DNA of 29,608 nucleotides from an uncultured Lachnoanaerobaculum sp. (GTDB lineage Bacteria; Bacillota; Clostridia; Lachnospirales; Lachnospiraceae), in contig NZ_CALLVU010000107.1 of assembly GCF_938015485.1 (NCBI RefSeq), positions 1 through 29,608 of the forward strand, read 5' to 3'. Shown here piece by piece: positions 1-9,010 of this stretch. Positions within the stretch are counted from its first letter, which is position 1. Each line of letters starts with the position of its first letter. The notes beneath the pieces are model-generated. The model saw only the letters and a program-made list of their open reading frames with translations, ran no database searches and was not told the DNA's origin. Made by a program: the position numbers and the translations under genes.

Positions 1-1
1 G

Positions 2-1561
2 CATGTAGACTTCAACTATGAGGTATCAAGATCACTTGCGGCCTGTGACGGAGCAATACTTGTAGTGGATGCGGCACAGGGAATAGAAGCGCAGACTCTT
101 GCCAATGTATATATGGCACTTGACCATGACCTTGAGGTATTCCCGGTTATAAACAAGGTGGATTTGCCAAGTGCGGATCCCGACCTTGTGGCAAGTGAGA
201 TAGAAGATGTTATAGGTATTGAGGCACATGATGCACCTAGAATATCAGCAAAGATGGGACTTAATATAGAGGATGTACTTGAAGCTATAGTAGCCAAAAT
301 TCCTGCACCTAACGGAGATGTCAAGGCGCCGCTTCAGGCACTTATATTTGACTCCATATACGACTCATACAAGGGAGTAATAGTATTCGTGCGTATAAAA
401 GAAGGCAGTGTAAAAAAAGGTGACGCTATAAAGATGATGGCAACAGGTGCTGTGGAAGAAGTGGTGGAAGTAGGATATTTCGGCGCGGGACAGTTTATCC
501 CATGTGATGAACTTTCTGCAGGTATGGTAGGCTATATCACCGCAAGTATCAAGAATGTAAAAGATACAAGAGTGGGTGATACCATTACACTTAACAACAA
601 CCCTTGTAAAGAGGCGCTTCCGGGATATAAAAAGGTTACTTCAATGGTGTACTGCGGACTCTATCCGGCAGACGGAGCAAAGTATAATGACCTAAGAGAA
701 GCACTTGAAAAATTGCAGCTTAACGACGCCTCACTTTTCTTTGAACCTGAGACCTCACTGGCGCTGGGATTTGGATTCAGATGCGGATTCTTAGGGCTTT
801 TGCACCTTGAAGTAATACAGGAAAGACTTGAAAGAGAATATAATCTTGACCTTGTGACCACAGCTCCGGGAGTTGTATACAAGGTATTTAAGACAAACGG
901 TGAAGTGATAGAACTTACCAATCCGTCAAACCTGCCGGACCCTTCAGAAATAGAGCATATGGAAGAGCCTATAGTTTCGGCTGAGATAATGCTTACCAAG
1001 GAATTCGTGGGATCCATTATGAATCTGTGTCAGGAGAGAAGAGGTATATACCTTGGAATGGAATATATAGAGGAAAATCGTGCCATTTTAAGATATGATT
1101 TGCCGCTCAATGAGATAATATATGATTTCTTTGATGCATTAAAGTCAAGGTCAAGAGGTTATGCTTCACTTGACTACGACCTGAAGGGATATGTTCCTTC
1201 AAAGCTTGTAAAGCTTGATATATTGATAAATAAGGAAGAAGTGGATGCACTCTCATTTATAGTTCACGCGGACTCCGCCTATGAGCGAGGCAGAAAGATG
1301 TGTGAGAAATTAAAAGAAGAGATACCGAGACACCTGTTTGAGATACCTATACAGGCGGCGGTCGGTTCAAAGGTCATTGCAAGAGAAACTGTAAAGGCAA
1401 TGAGAAAAGATGTGTTGGCAAAGTGCTACGGAGGAGATATTACCAGAAAGAGAAAGCTGCTTGAAAAGCAAAAAGAGGGTAAGAAGAGAATGAGACAGAT
1501 CGGTAATGTCGAAATCCCTCAAAAGGCATTTATGAGTGTACTGAAATTGGATGAGGATTAG
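2..1561 (+). CDS. lepA: Elongation factor 4 (LepA), 5'-truncated by window edge
   Basis: LepA/EF4 is a translational GTPase that binds the ribosome and acts on stalled or mis-translocated complexes. The visible frame opens at HVDFNYEVSRSLAACDGA, the G3 region containing the conserved His of the GTPase centre, so about 80 N-terminal residues including the P-loop lie outside the window. NKVDLP is the G4 (NKxD) motif. The EF-G-like domains follow, and the C-terminal LepA-specific domain is complete, with YGGDITRKRKLLEKQKEGKK and the terminal IPQKAFMSVLK typical of the family. About 519 residues are visible of a usual 600. The stop is followed after 3 nt by hemW, and lepA-hemW adjacency is common in Firmicutes. 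The family assignment is secure. Confidence 0.97.
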   Translation, partial: HVDFNYEVSRSLAACDGAILVVDAAQGIEAQTLANVYMALDHDLEVFPVINKVDLPSADPDLVASEIEDVIGIEAHDAPRISAKMGLNIEDVLEAIVAKIPAPNGDVKAPLQALIFDSIYDSYKGVIVFVRIKEGSVKKGDAIKMMATGAVEEVVEVGYFGAGQFIPCDELSAGMVGYITASIKNVKDTRVGDTITLNNNPCKEALPGYKKVTSMVYCGLYPADGAKYNDLREALEKLQLNDASLFFEPETSLALGFGFRCGFLGLLHLEVIQERLEREYNLDLVTTAPGVVYKVFKTNGEVIELTNPSNLPDPSEIEHMEEPIVSAEIMLTKEFVGSIMNLCQERRGIYLGMEYIEENRAILRYDLPLNEIIYDFFDALKSRSRGYASLDYDLKGYVPSKLVKLDILINKEEVDALSFIVHADSAYERGRKMCEKLKEEIPRHLFEIPIQAAVGSKVIARETVKAMRKDVLAKCYGGDITRKRKLLEKQKEGKKRMRQIGNVEIPQKAFMSVLKLDED

Positions 1562-1564
1562 ATA

Positions 1565-2722
1565 ATGTCTATAAAAAAGTTGGAATTATATGTACATATA
1601 CCTTTTTGTGAAAAAAAATGCGGATACTGTGATTTTTTGTCGTTTGCAGCGGATGACAGTGAGAAAAGAGCCTATGTTGCACAGCTTACAGAGGAGATAA
1701 GAGCACAGGGAGAAAACTACAGAGATTATCTGGTAAGCTCCGTATTTATAGGAGGCGGTACTCCTACCACTCTCAGCGGTATATGGATACTTGAGATAAT
1801 GAATACCATACGAGAAAGCTTTATTGTGGCAACGGACGCTGAAATCACTATAGAGTGTAACCCGGGTACATTGTCAAAGAGCAAGATAATGCATATCAAA
1901 AAGGCGGGTATAAACAGAATAAGCTTCGGATTGCAAAGCAGTATAGAAAAAGAGCTTGAAGCGCTTGGCAGAATACATACTTATAAGGATTTTTTGCAAA
2001 GTTATCAACTTGCAAGAGAGTTCGGATTTACAAATATCAATGTGGACCTTATGAGCGGACTGCCGTATCAGACTGTAGAAAGCTATAAGACTACCCTAAA
2101 GAGGGTTTGTGAGCTTAGACCTGAGCATATCAGTGCGTATTCATTGATTGTAGAGCCTGAGACACCTTTCTTTGACAAGTACGGCAGTGAAGAGGGAAAA
2201 GCCTTGCTTCCCAATGAAAATGTGGACAGAGAAATGTATGCCCTAACAAAGGATATCTTGAAAGAGCACGGATATGAGAGGTATGAGATAAGCAACTATG
2301 CAAAGCCAGGCAGAGAGTGTAGGCACAATATAGGATATTGGACAGGAGTATCATATCTCGGCTTAGGAGTAGGCGCGTCGGGATATGTGATGAACAGGCG
2401 TTTCCATGTAGAGGGCGACTACAAAAAGTATATGAATATCAAGATGCAGCAGGATATTACGCCGCTTTACTGTGACATAGAAGAGCTTGATAAAAAGGCA
2501 AATATGGAAGAGTTTATGTTCCTCGGATTAAGGCTGACAAGAGGAGTCTCAAGGCATGAGTTCAATGAAAAGTTCGGCATAGATATGTTTGAGCTGTATG
2601 ACAGACAGATAAAGAGAAATATTATGTTAAACCTTATGGAGTACAATTCACCTTATCTGAGACTTACAGACAAGGGACTTGACTTAAGCAACATGGTTAT
2701 GAGTGACTTTTTATTAGACTGA
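1565..2722 (+). CDS. hemW: HemW-type radical SAM protein (putative heme chaperone)
   Basis: This 385-residue radical SAM protein has its 4Fe-4S ligands in FCEKKCGYCDF (Cys15, Cys19, Cys22). The residue after the third cysteine pair is Phe, as in HemW; true coproporphyrinogen dehydrogenases (HemN) have a fourth Cys there. GGGTPTTL follows, a typical glycine-rich SAM-contact motif, and the C-terminal segment MFLGLRLTRGVS is characteristic of the HemW/HemN C-terminal domain. HemW proteins are reported to insert heme into respiratory proteins; many genomes misannotate them as coproporphyrinogen III oxidase. The ATG is 3 nt after the lepA stop, with GAGGA upstream inside lepA. It is followed after 10 nt by the first gene of the lipid/glycolipid-like run, so the two groups may be co-transcribed. 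Confidence 0.93.
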   Translation: MSIKKLELYVHIPFCEKKCGYCDFLSFAADDSEKRAYVAQLTEEIRAQGENYRDYLVSSVFIGGGTPTTLSGIWILEIMNTIRESFIVATDAEITIECNPGTLSKSKIMHIKKAGINRISFGLQSSIEKELEALGRIHTYKDFLQSYQLAREFGFTNINVDLMSGLPYQTVESYKTTLKRVCELRPEHISAYSLIVEPETPFFDKYGSEEGKALLPNENVDREMYALTKDILKEHGYERYEISNYAKPGRECRHNIGYWTGVSYLGLGVGASGYVMNRRFHVEGDYKKYMNIKMQQDITPLYCDIEELDKKANMEEFMFLGLRLTRGVSRHEFNEKFGIDMFELYDRQIKRNIMLNLMEYNSPYLRLTDKGLDLSNMVMSDFLLD

Positions 2723-2732
2723 GGATAATTTT

Positions 2733-3755
2733 ATGTTATATTTTATAAACGATTACAGTGAGGGTATGGCACCGGAGATTTTGGATGCGATGGCTTCAAG
2801 CAATATGTCAAAGCAGTCAGGTTACGGCGATGATGAGTTTTGTATATCCGCAAAGGAAAAGATAAAAAAGGCAATAGACAAAGATGCCGAGATTTTCTTT
2901 GTAAGCGGCGGAACTCAGGCAAATAAGATAGTTATAGCAAGTGTTTTAAAAAACTTTGAAGGTGTGATAGCCGCCGACACGGGACATATAGCGGTACATG
3001 AAGCAGGAGCTATAGAAAATACAGGGCATAAGGTATTTACTCTAAAGTCAAAGGACGGAAAGATTGATGCAGGCGGTATAAAGAGATTTTGTGAAAATTT
3101 CTATGCGGATGTCAACCACGAGCATATGGTGTATCCCGGAATGGTATATATTTCACAGCCTACAGAGTACGGAACTTTGTATTCAAAGAAAGAGCTTGAA
3201 GAGATAAATAAAGTCTGCAAAGAGTATGAACTTTTGCTTTTCGAAGACGGTGCAAGACTTGCCTATGCACTTGGAAGCAGCGAATGTGATACTTCACTTA
3301 AAAGTATTGCAGATCTTTGTGACGTATTCTATATAGGCGGTACAAAATGCGGCGCCCTGCTTGGAGAAGCCATAGTCTTTACAAACAAGGATATTTGTAA
3401 GCATTTCTTTACCAATATGAAGCTGTTCGGCGGAGTACTTGCAAAGTCAAGAGTAATGGGCATACAGTTTGATGTACTGTTTAGTGACGGATTGTATGAA
3501 AGACTTGGAAAAACAGGTGTGGATGCCGCTATGAAGATAAAGCGGGCGCTTATAGAAAAGGGGTATGAACTCTACCTTGATTCTCCGACCAACCAGCAGT
3601 TTATTGTGGTAGACGATTTACAAAGAGAGAAACTTTCTGAAAATGTCGCATTCGGATTTATGGAGACGCTTGAAAACGGAAAACACGTGATAAGATTTTG
3701 TACAAGCTGGGCGACAGCCGATGAAGATGTAGATAAGTTGATAGAAATATTATAA
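2733..3755 (+). CDS. Low-specificity threonine aldolase-like PLP enzyme (beta-eliminating lyase family)
   Basis: The product is a 340-residue fold-type I PLP enzyme of the threonine aldolase/beta-eliminating lyase family. Visible landmarks are SGGTQAN (phosphate-binding turn, about 58-64), TGHIAVHE with the PLP-stacking histidine region (83-90), FEDGARLAYA with the PLP-pyridine Asp172, and IGGTKCGALLGEA with the Schiff-base Lys205. Length and motif order match L-threonine aldolases, which cleave or form beta-hydroxy amino acids from glycine and an aldehyde. The gene starts 10 nt after hemW with a GAGGATAA ribosome site. The next gene is a second PLP enzyme at the head of a lipid-gene run. The job may therefore be housekeeping glycine supply or a pathway-specific aldol step; the sequence cannot decide. 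The family is secure and the substrate is not. Confidence 0.85.
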   Translation: MLYFINDYSEGMAPEILDAMASSNMSKQSGYGDDEFCISAKEKIKKAIDKDAEIFFVSGGTQANKIVIASVLKNFEGVIAADTGHIAVHEAGAIENTGHKVFTLKSKDGKIDAGGIKRFCENFYADVNHEHMVYPGMVYISQPTEYGTLYSKKELEEINKVCKEYELLLFEDGARLAYALGSSECDTSLKSIADLCDVFYIGGTKCGALLGEAIVFTNKDICKHFFTNMKLFGGVLAKSRVMGIQFDVLFSDGLYERLGKTGVDAAMKIKRALIEKGYELYLDSPTNQQFIVVDDLQREKLSENVAFGFMETLENGKHVIRFCTSWATADEDVDKLIEIL

Positions 3756-3772
3756 GGGTGAATGTATTTGTT

Positions 3773-3780
3773 AAGGAGGT
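3773..3780 (+). promoter_or_regulatory. Shine-Dalgarno that decides the aminotransferase start
   Basis: AAGGAGGT lies between an upstream in-frame ATG (3762) and the ATG at 3783. Translating it gives a non-conserved leader (MYLLRRY), while family homologues begin near MEEKKIFVTK. The ATG at 3783 is therefore preferred, although only about 3 nt separate AGGAGG from it. The upstream ATG has only a weak AAGGG close by. Confidence 0.6.
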
Positions 3781-3782
3781 AT

Positions 3783-4874
3783 ATGGAAGAGAAAAAAATA
3801 TTTGTCACAAAGGCTACATTGCCTCCTAAGGAGGAATTCATTCAATATGTAGATAAAATATGGGACAGTGCATGGCTTACAAATATGGGTGATGTACACA
3901 ATCAGCTTGAGAAGAGGCTTAGCGAGTTTATGGACGGAGTGGAAGTTGTACTTACGGTGAACGGACATCTGGCACTTGAGCTTGCATTGCAGTCTCTTAA
4001 GATAGACGGTGAAGTCATTACAACGCCTTTTACCTTTGCTTCCACCACACATGCAATAGTAAGGAACGGGTTGAAGCCTGTATTTTGTGATATAAAAGAA
4101 GACGACTTTACAATGGATCCTGAGAAGATAGAAAAGCTGATAACAAAAGATACAAAGGCAATACTTCCGGTACATGTATACGGAAATATATGTGATGTGG
4201 AGGTTATAGAAAAGATAGCAAAAAAGCACAATCTATATGTATTATATGATGCCGCACATACCTTCGGTGAAAGATATAAGGGTAAAAGCGTTGCGGATTT
4301 CGGAGATATGAGCGTATTCAGTTTTCATGCCACTAAGGTCTTCAACACCATAGAGGGCGGTGCCGTTACACTTAGAGACAAAAAAAGGAGAGAGGCACTT
4401 GACTTTTTAAAGAACTTCGGTATTGCGGACAAGGAAAATGTTCCTTATGTGGGAAGCAATGCAAAGATGAACGAGTTCGCGGCGGCTATGGGGCTTTGCA
4501 ATATGAACCATCTGAGCGAGTACATAGCAAAAAGAAAGAAAATATGTGAGAGATATATAGAAAGACTCTCAGATATTAAGACTGTCAGACTCAATAAATA
4601 TGGCAGTGATACGGAGTACAACTACGCCTACTTTCCGATAGTGGTGGAAGAAAGAGATAAGCTTTATGATGCACTTGCAAAGGAGAATATCTTTGCAAGG
4701 AAATATTTCTATCCTTGTACCAATGCATATGAGTGCTACAGCGGCAGATTTGATGAGAAGCTTACACCTGTTGCACTTGATATTTCAAAGAAAGTCTTGA
4801 CCTTGCCTATATATCCTGATTTGGACCTTGACAGTGTTGACAGAATATGTGACATAATTCGGAGAAGTTTATGA
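3783..4874 (+). CDS. DegT/DnrJ/EryC1/StrS family sugar aminotransferase
   Basis: From the ATG at 3783 this is a 363-residue PLP enzyme of the DegT/DnrJ/EryC1 family, which usually aminates nucleotide-linked keto-sugars with glutamate as donor. The N-terminal KIFVTKATLPPKEEF and WDSAWLTNMG resemble the dTDP-4-amino-4,6-dideoxyhexose transaminase branch. LYDAAHTFG contains the PLP-binding Asp156 and SFHATKVFNTIEGG the Schiff-base Lys185. The C-terminal YFYPC and LPIYPDLDLDSVDRI are also typical. The stop overlaps the next start as ATGA, implying translational coupling to the PEP-synthase-like gene. No sugar dehydratase or nucleotidyltransferase lies in this operon, although rmlA sits about 25 kb downstream; the amino acceptor could be a sugar or another ketone. 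Family confidence is high and substrate unknown. Confidence 0.87.
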   Translation: MEEKKIFVTKATLPPKEEFIQYVDKIWDSAWLTNMGDVHNQLEKRLSEFMDGVEVVLTVNGHLALELALQSLKIDGEVITTPFTFASTTHAIVRNGLKPVFCDIKEDDFTMDPEKIEKLITKDTKAILPVHVYGNICDVEVIEKIAKKHNLYVLYDAAHTFGERYKGKSVADFGDMSVFSFHATKVFNTIEGGAVTLRDKKRREALDFLKNFGIADKENVPYVGSNAKMNEFAAAMGLCNMNHLSEYIAKRKKICERYIERLSDIKTVRLNKYGSDTEYNYAYFPIVVEERDKLYDALAKENIFARKYFYPCTNAYECYSGRFDEKLTPVALDISKKVLTLPIYPDLDLDSVDRICDIIRRSL

Positions 4875-7000
4875 AAGCTGAAAATTTGAGGATTTTAAGT
4901 AAAAACGGTTTTTCGGTTCCCAAATTTCAAGTGGTAGGGACAAATGAAGATATAGATTTTTCATACTTTGAATCGGAGCTTTTTGCCGTTCGCTCAAATG
5001 ATGCACATGAGGACGGCGGAAAGTTTTCATATGCAGGGCAATTTTTGACAGTACTGAATGTGACAAAAGAGAATGTGAAAAAGGCTGTTTTGGCTGTAGC
5101 GGACAGCTATAAAATAAGATACTATGAGAAGAGCCTCGGGATAAAGATTGAGAATAACAACGCTTCTGTAATAATACAGGAAATGGTAAAGGCGAGTTAT
5201 TCAGGGGTTATATTTACCTCCAATCCTAAAGGCATTCTAAATGATATGGTAATAGTGGTCGGCAAGGGACTTGGTGAAAATGTTGTCGGCGATAAAGAGG
5301 AAACTGTTACCTATCATTGTTACAGAGAAGGGGCAAGCTATAAAGAAGGAAGCGATATTTTATTTCCTGAGCATTTTGTAAAAGAACTTGAAAAGCTCGG
5401 AAAGAGAATAGAAAAACTTTTCAATAAACCTATGGATATAGAGTTTGCCATAGAGGATGAAAAGATATATATTTTGCAGGCAAGACAGATTACAAGCCTT
5501 GATTTTAACTTGCCGGTTCGTATACTTGACAACAGCAATATCGCAGAAAGCTATCCCGGAGTTTGCAAAAAGCTTACAAGGAGCTTTGCAAAAGAGGTGT
5601 ATACAAAGATCTTTACAAGACTTGGAAGAAGGGCGCTTGGAAAGTCTGTAAAATATTATGAAGATTTGTTTCCACATATGGTATGTGATTTCGGCGGAAG
5701 GATGTACTATGAAATCAGCAGCTGGTACGACATATTGAGGTTGTTGCCCTTATCAGCGGGGATAATCCCTATATGGCAGAAAATGCTGGGCGTGGAGAGT
5801 GAAAAAATTACATTTTCAAAAGAAAAGCCGAATATATATATAAAGTCAAGACTTCTTTTTTCGTTTTTGTATCTAATGGCAGTCTCACAGAGAAAGATGA
5901 GAGACCTTTCTACTTTTTTCAAAAAGGAATTCCGGTATTTTGATAAGAAAATTGAAAAAGAGGACGACCCTAAGAAGTTGTATTTTCTCTTTAAAGAGAT
6001 GGAAGAGATATTCTTCAAGGAGTGGGATTTGACACTTATAAATGATATGGTGTCCTTTTTGAGTACTTACTTTGCAGGAGATAAAGTAAAGAAATCCCTT
6101 TCACTTGAGAGTAAAAAACCTGCAGAGGCGCTGAATGATTTGATTTATACATATAAAAGATTCGGAAAAGAATCACCTAAGTACATTGAGAAGAAAAAAA
6201 GATATATAAAATATTACGGCGACAGAACTGTAGGCGAGTTAAAACTTGAGACAAGAACATTTTCTACAAATCCCGAAAGCCTTGACAAGCTTGTAGAAGA
6301 AAGGGAAAAACTTCCTTTAAAGATAAAAAAGGGAAAGTATGTATACAAAAGAAAATCTCTTGCAAGGCTTTCAACAAATAATCGTGAGATTTCAAGGTTG
6401 AACAGAAGCAGGCTGTTCGGGCTTATGAGAAAGTTAATTGATAAGATAGCATTAAAGACTGTAGGAGATGATATTTATCATATGTCGCTTGAACAGATAA
6501 GAGATATGATCTTTCTCGGTAAGGACTTTGGCGATAAAATAAATGAAGAAAAGAATATGCTCCTTATATATGAGAATATTCCTACGATAAGGAGAGTGGA
6601 GCTTTTAGGAAGTCCCGATATAGACTTTTGTGACGTACAGGCAATAGAAGAAGACGGTAATGAAAGAAAAGATTTCCTTATCGGCAGAGGAGTATCAAGC
6701 GGCAGAGTAAGCGGTGAGATTATAAAAATTACAGATATGAGAAAGGTTTCACTAAAAGATGTAAAGGACAAGATAATAGCCACATATTCTACCGATCCGG
6801 GGTGGTTTCTTTTGCTGGATGTGGCAAAGGGGATTTTGGCGGAGAGAGGTTCACTGCTTTCACATACCGCAATAGTGGCAAGGGAGTTAAAAAAAACTGC
6901 CGTAGTAGGTATAAAGGGTTTGATGAATCAGGTACAAAGCGGTGATATTGTAGATATAGACGGCAACAGAGGGTATTGTAAGATAGTAAAGAGGTCTTAA
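4871..7000 (+). CDS. PEP-synthase-like phosphotransferase lacking the PEP barrel (rifampin-phosphotransferase-like architecture)
   Basis: This 709-residue protein has the two nucleotide and phosphohistidine modules of PEP synthase/PPDK but not the C-terminal PEP/pyruvate TIM barrel. Residues about 5-208 form an ATP-grasp (PPDK N-terminal) domain: VRSNDAHEDGG at 40-50, VIIQEMVKASYSGVIFTSNP at 100-119 and YILQARQIT at 200-208. The last 100 residues form the swivelling PEP-utilizers domain with RGSLLSHTAIVARE, where His665 is the predicted phosphocarrier. The roughly 400 residues between are Lys-rich and unrecognised; in rifampin phosphotransferase the equivalent middle part binds the acceptor. 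The N-terminus begins directly at ENLRILSKNGFSVP, so the usual upstream GGKxxxL contact is missing. It overlaps its neighbours by 4 nt and 1 nt. A transfer of ATP beta-phosphate to an unknown acceptor is inferred. Confidence 0.8.
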   Translation: MKAENLRILSKNGFSVPKFQVVGTNEDIDFSYFESELFAVRSNDAHEDGGKFSYAGQFLTVLNVTKENVKKAVLAVADSYKIRYYEKSLGIKIENNNASVIIQEMVKASYSGVIFTSNPKGILNDMVIVVGKGLGENVVGDKEETVTYHCYREGASYKEGSDILFPEHFVKELEKLGKRIEKLFNKPMDIEFAIEDEKIYILQARQITSLDFNLPVRILDNSNIAESYPGVCKKLTRSFAKEVYTKIFTRLGRRALGKSVKYYEDLFPHMVCDFGGRMYYEISSWYDILRLLPLSAGIIPIWQKMLGVESEKITFSKEKPNIYIKSRLLFSFLYLMAVSQRKMRDLSTFFKKEFRYFDKKIEKEDDPKKLYFLFKEMEEIFFKEWDLTLINDMVSFLSTYFAGDKVKKSLSLESKKPAEALNDLIYTYKRFGKESPKYIEKKKRYIKYYGDRTVGELKLETRTFSTNPESLDKLVEEREKLPLKIKKGKYVYKRKSLARLSTNNREISRLNRSRLFGLMRKLIDKIALKTVGDDIYHMSLEQIRDMIFLGKDFGDKINEEKNMLLIYENIPTIRRVELLGSPDIDFCDVQAIEEDGNERKDFLIGRGVSSGRVSGEIIKITDMRKVSLKDVKDKIIATYSTDPGWFLLLDVAKGILAERGSLLSHTAIVARELKKTAVVGIKGLMNQVQSGDIVDIDGNRGYCKIVKRS

Positions 7001-8070
7001 TGGGTGAGTATAGCATCAATATAGTAAAGAAAAATGTGGATAAGGAGCTGTTTTTAAGGCTGCCTTCAAAGATTTATGATGAAAAACATATTGTACAGAA
7101 TAAAACCTTTGAAAAAGAGGTTTTGGAAAACACAAGTGTACTTTGCAAAGGTGTAAAAAATTTTGCACTTATAGTAAAGAATAAAAACGATGAGCCGGTA
7201 GGACGCAGCGTGGTTTCATTATATGAGGATGATACCGCATATATCGGATTTTTTGAATGTATAAAGGATATTGAGGTATCAAAGCTTTTATTGGCTGAAT
7301 GTGAAAGAATTGCAAAGGAGGCCGGTAAAAAAAGACTTTTAGGTCCGATTGATATATCTTTTTGGATCAGGTACAGATTTGCGCTTACAGATGAATTATC
7401 ATATACGGGAGAACCTGCAAACAAAGCTTATTACAGCGAGTTTTGGGAAGAGAGCGGCTTTAAGGTATCAAAAGAATATTATTCATATTTTTTTGACACT
7501 CCGGATGACAGTTTCGACAGTGAAAAGGCGAAAAACAGACTTGAACACTTTAAAGATAAAGGCTATGTATTCATTCACCCTAATCTTCAGAACTTGGAGA
7601 AATATTTAAGGGAGATATATCCGGTTTTGACAGAAGGGTACAAAAACTTTGCAGGCTTTAAAATGATAAGTGAAGAGGATTTTATAAAACTCTATTCGCC
7701 GTTAAGTATGATACTTGACCCTGACATGGTATTTTTGGCATATAAGGAAAATGAACTTAAGGGCTTTTTGATTTGTCTTCCGGACTACGGAAATTTACTC
7801 TATAAGACAAAGACACCCGCAGTTTTACTTAATATTATGAATATTAAGGCAAATGCAAAAAGATATGTGCTTTTGTATATGGGTGTAGATGCAAAATGCC
7901 TAGGACTTGGATCCGCACTGTCACAGCTTGTGGTGTATATGTTAAAGGAAAAGAAAAGCTGTGCGGTATCTGCACTGATAGATAACGGCAAGGCTACAGG
8001 AGGATATTTTAAAGAGAAGATAAAAGAAAAAAGAAAGTATGTTTTATTGGAGAAGACAATTGGAGATTGA
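7000..8070 (+). CDS. GNAT-like acyltransferase of unknown substrate
   Basis: The 356-residue product appears to be a GNAT-fold protein, perhaps with two GNAT-like halves. The N-terminal half has YIGFFECIKD followed by LLGPIDISFWIRYRF and GEPANKAYYSEFWEESGF, a pattern seen in a family of uncharacterised acyltransferase-like proteins. The C-terminal half has DAKCLGLGSALSQL, which fits the acyl-CoA pyrophosphate-binding loop (Q/RxxGxG/A). The ATG overlaps the preceding stop (TAATG at 6998-7002) with GAGGT upstream. The following gene, a lipid kinase, starts 2 nt after its stop. The sequence gives no direct hint of substrate; acylation of an amine made by the upstream PLP enzymes is an inference from position only. 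Some bacterial N-acyltransferases in sphingolipid synthesis are distant GNAT members, but homology to them is not established here. Confidence 0.6.
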   Translation: MGEYSINIVKKNVDKELFLRLPSKIYDEKHIVQNKTFEKEVLENTSVLCKGVKNFALIVKNKNDEPVGRSVVSLYEDDTAYIGFFECIKDIEVSKLLLAECERIAKEAGKKRLLGPIDISFWIRYRFALTDELSYTGEPANKAYYSEFWEESGFKVSKEYYSYFFDTPDDSFDSEKAKNRLEHFKDKGYVFIHPNLQNLEKYLREIYPVLTEGYKNFAGFKMISEEDFIKLYSPLSMILDPDMVFLAYKENELKGFLICLPDYGNLLYKTKTPAVLLNIMNIKANAKRYVLLYMGVDAKCLGLGSALSQLVVYMLKEKKSCAVSALIDNGKATGGYFKEKIKEKRKYVLLEKTIGD

Positions 8071-8071
8071 C

Positions 8072-8437
8072 ATGAAGAATAAGACATTTTTAAAGAGCAT
8101 CTATTGCGCGATAAAGGGACTGATATTTGCAATAAAGACTGAAAAAAATTATAAATACTACCTTGTTATTGATGTTTTGTTCTTTATATTGGACTTTTTT
8201 GTATTAAAAGCGGATAAGAGTATATGGCTGGGATATATAATCACTTCGGCAGGTGTGTATGCATTTGAATGTATAAATACATCAATAGAGCATATAGCGG
8301 ATTTTATTTCAAAAGAGATACACCCTGAAATAAAGGTGATAAAGGATATGGCGGCGGCAGGTGTGCTTTGCTTCGGTATCGCCTTTTTCCTGGTACAGAT
8401 AGCGGCAGGTATTGACTGTGGCGGAGTGAGACTATGA
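8072..8437 (+). CDS. dgkA: DgkA-type diacylglycerol/undecaprenol kinase
   Basis: A 121-residue membrane protein of the prokaryotic DgkA family, which phosphorylates diacylglycerol or, in Gram-positives, undecaprenol. The signature ECINTSIEHIADFIS (starting Glu66) matches the consensus E-x-x-NTAIE-x-x-xD, with Glu66, Asn69, Glu73 and Asp77 in place; IKVIKDMAAAGVL is the conserved third helix region. Three hydrophobic helices are visible (about 30-47, 52-70, 93-112). The start at 8072 is chosen because GGAG (8062-8065) sits 6 nt upstream, whereas the earlier ATG at 8039 lies inside the preceding gene. Its stop overlaps the next ATG (ATGA, 8434-8437). Placed directly before a CDP-lipid synthase gene, it could supply the phosphorylated lipid for the pathway that follows. 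Confidence 0.9.
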   Translation: MKNKTFLKSIYCAIKGLIFAIKTEKNYKYYLVIDVLFFILDFFVLKADKSIWLGYIITSAGVYAFECINTSIEHIADFISKEIHPEIKVIKDMAAAGVLCFGIAFFLVQIAAGIDCGGVRL

Positions 8438-9009
8438 TTGCGTCACTCTATATCAGTATGATGCCTGTGATATTTGGCGGCATCTTCAATATGCTCTTTG
8501 TAAAGATAAAAAAGCTCTCTTTTCTGAGGATTCCTATAGATTGTAAGATGAGTCTTGGCGGTAGGCGAATATTCGGAGACAGTAAGACCTTGCTCGGATT
8601 TGTAGGTATGATGCTTGGAACTTCAATATTTTCTATAATATGGGGCATTATTTTAAAGATTTCAGGCTTGGAAAGTTGTAATCCGATCTACAAATATTAC
8701 GGCAATACATTTATTTTTAACATGTTTACAGGTATGTTATTCGGTTTTGCATATATGATATTTGAATTGCCAAACAGCTTTATAAAGAGAAGATTTGATA
8801 TTGATGCAAGTCATAGAGGGAGATTTCCGGTTAATATATTTGTATTTATCTATGACCAGACGGATTCAATGCTTGGTGTGATATCGGTACTTGCAGTACT
8901 TGGCAGGCTTACCTTGCCTGAATATATTTTTGGCATTTTTCTCGGAGCTATTACACATATAGTTGTTAATCTGGTCTTGATAATGTTTGGAGTAAGAAGG
9001 TATTTATAA
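8434..9009 (+). CDS. CarS-like CTP:lipid-phosphate cytidylyltransferase (CDP-archaeol synthase family)
   Basis: This 191-residue multi-pass membrane protein has the motifs of the CdsA/CarS superfamily, which activates a phospholipid acid with CTP. GGRRIFGDSKT at 42-52, FELPNSFIKRR at 110-120 and YDQTDSMLG at 140-148 correspond to the archaeal CarS elements (GDxxKSFxKRR and DQxD). The short length and the DQTD instead of the CdsA signature place it nearer CDP-archaeol synthase than bacterial CdsA. The ATG overlaps the kinase stop by 4 nt, and the next gene starts 1 nt after its own stop. In context it probably makes a CDP-lipid for the phosphatidyltransferase immediately downstream. Whether the lipid is a diacyl, ether or isoprenoid species cannot be read from sequence. 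Confidence 0.8.
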   Translation: MIASLYISMMPVIFGGIFNMLFVKIKKLSFLRIPIDCKMSLGGRRIFGDSKTLLGFVGMMLGTSIFSIIWGIILKISGLESCNPIYKYYGNTFIFNMFTGMLFGFAYMIFELPNSFIKRRFDIDASHRGRFPVNIFVFIYDQTDSMLGVISVLAVLGRLTLPEYIFGIFLGAITHIVVNLVLIMFGVRRYL

Positions 9010-9010
9010 G

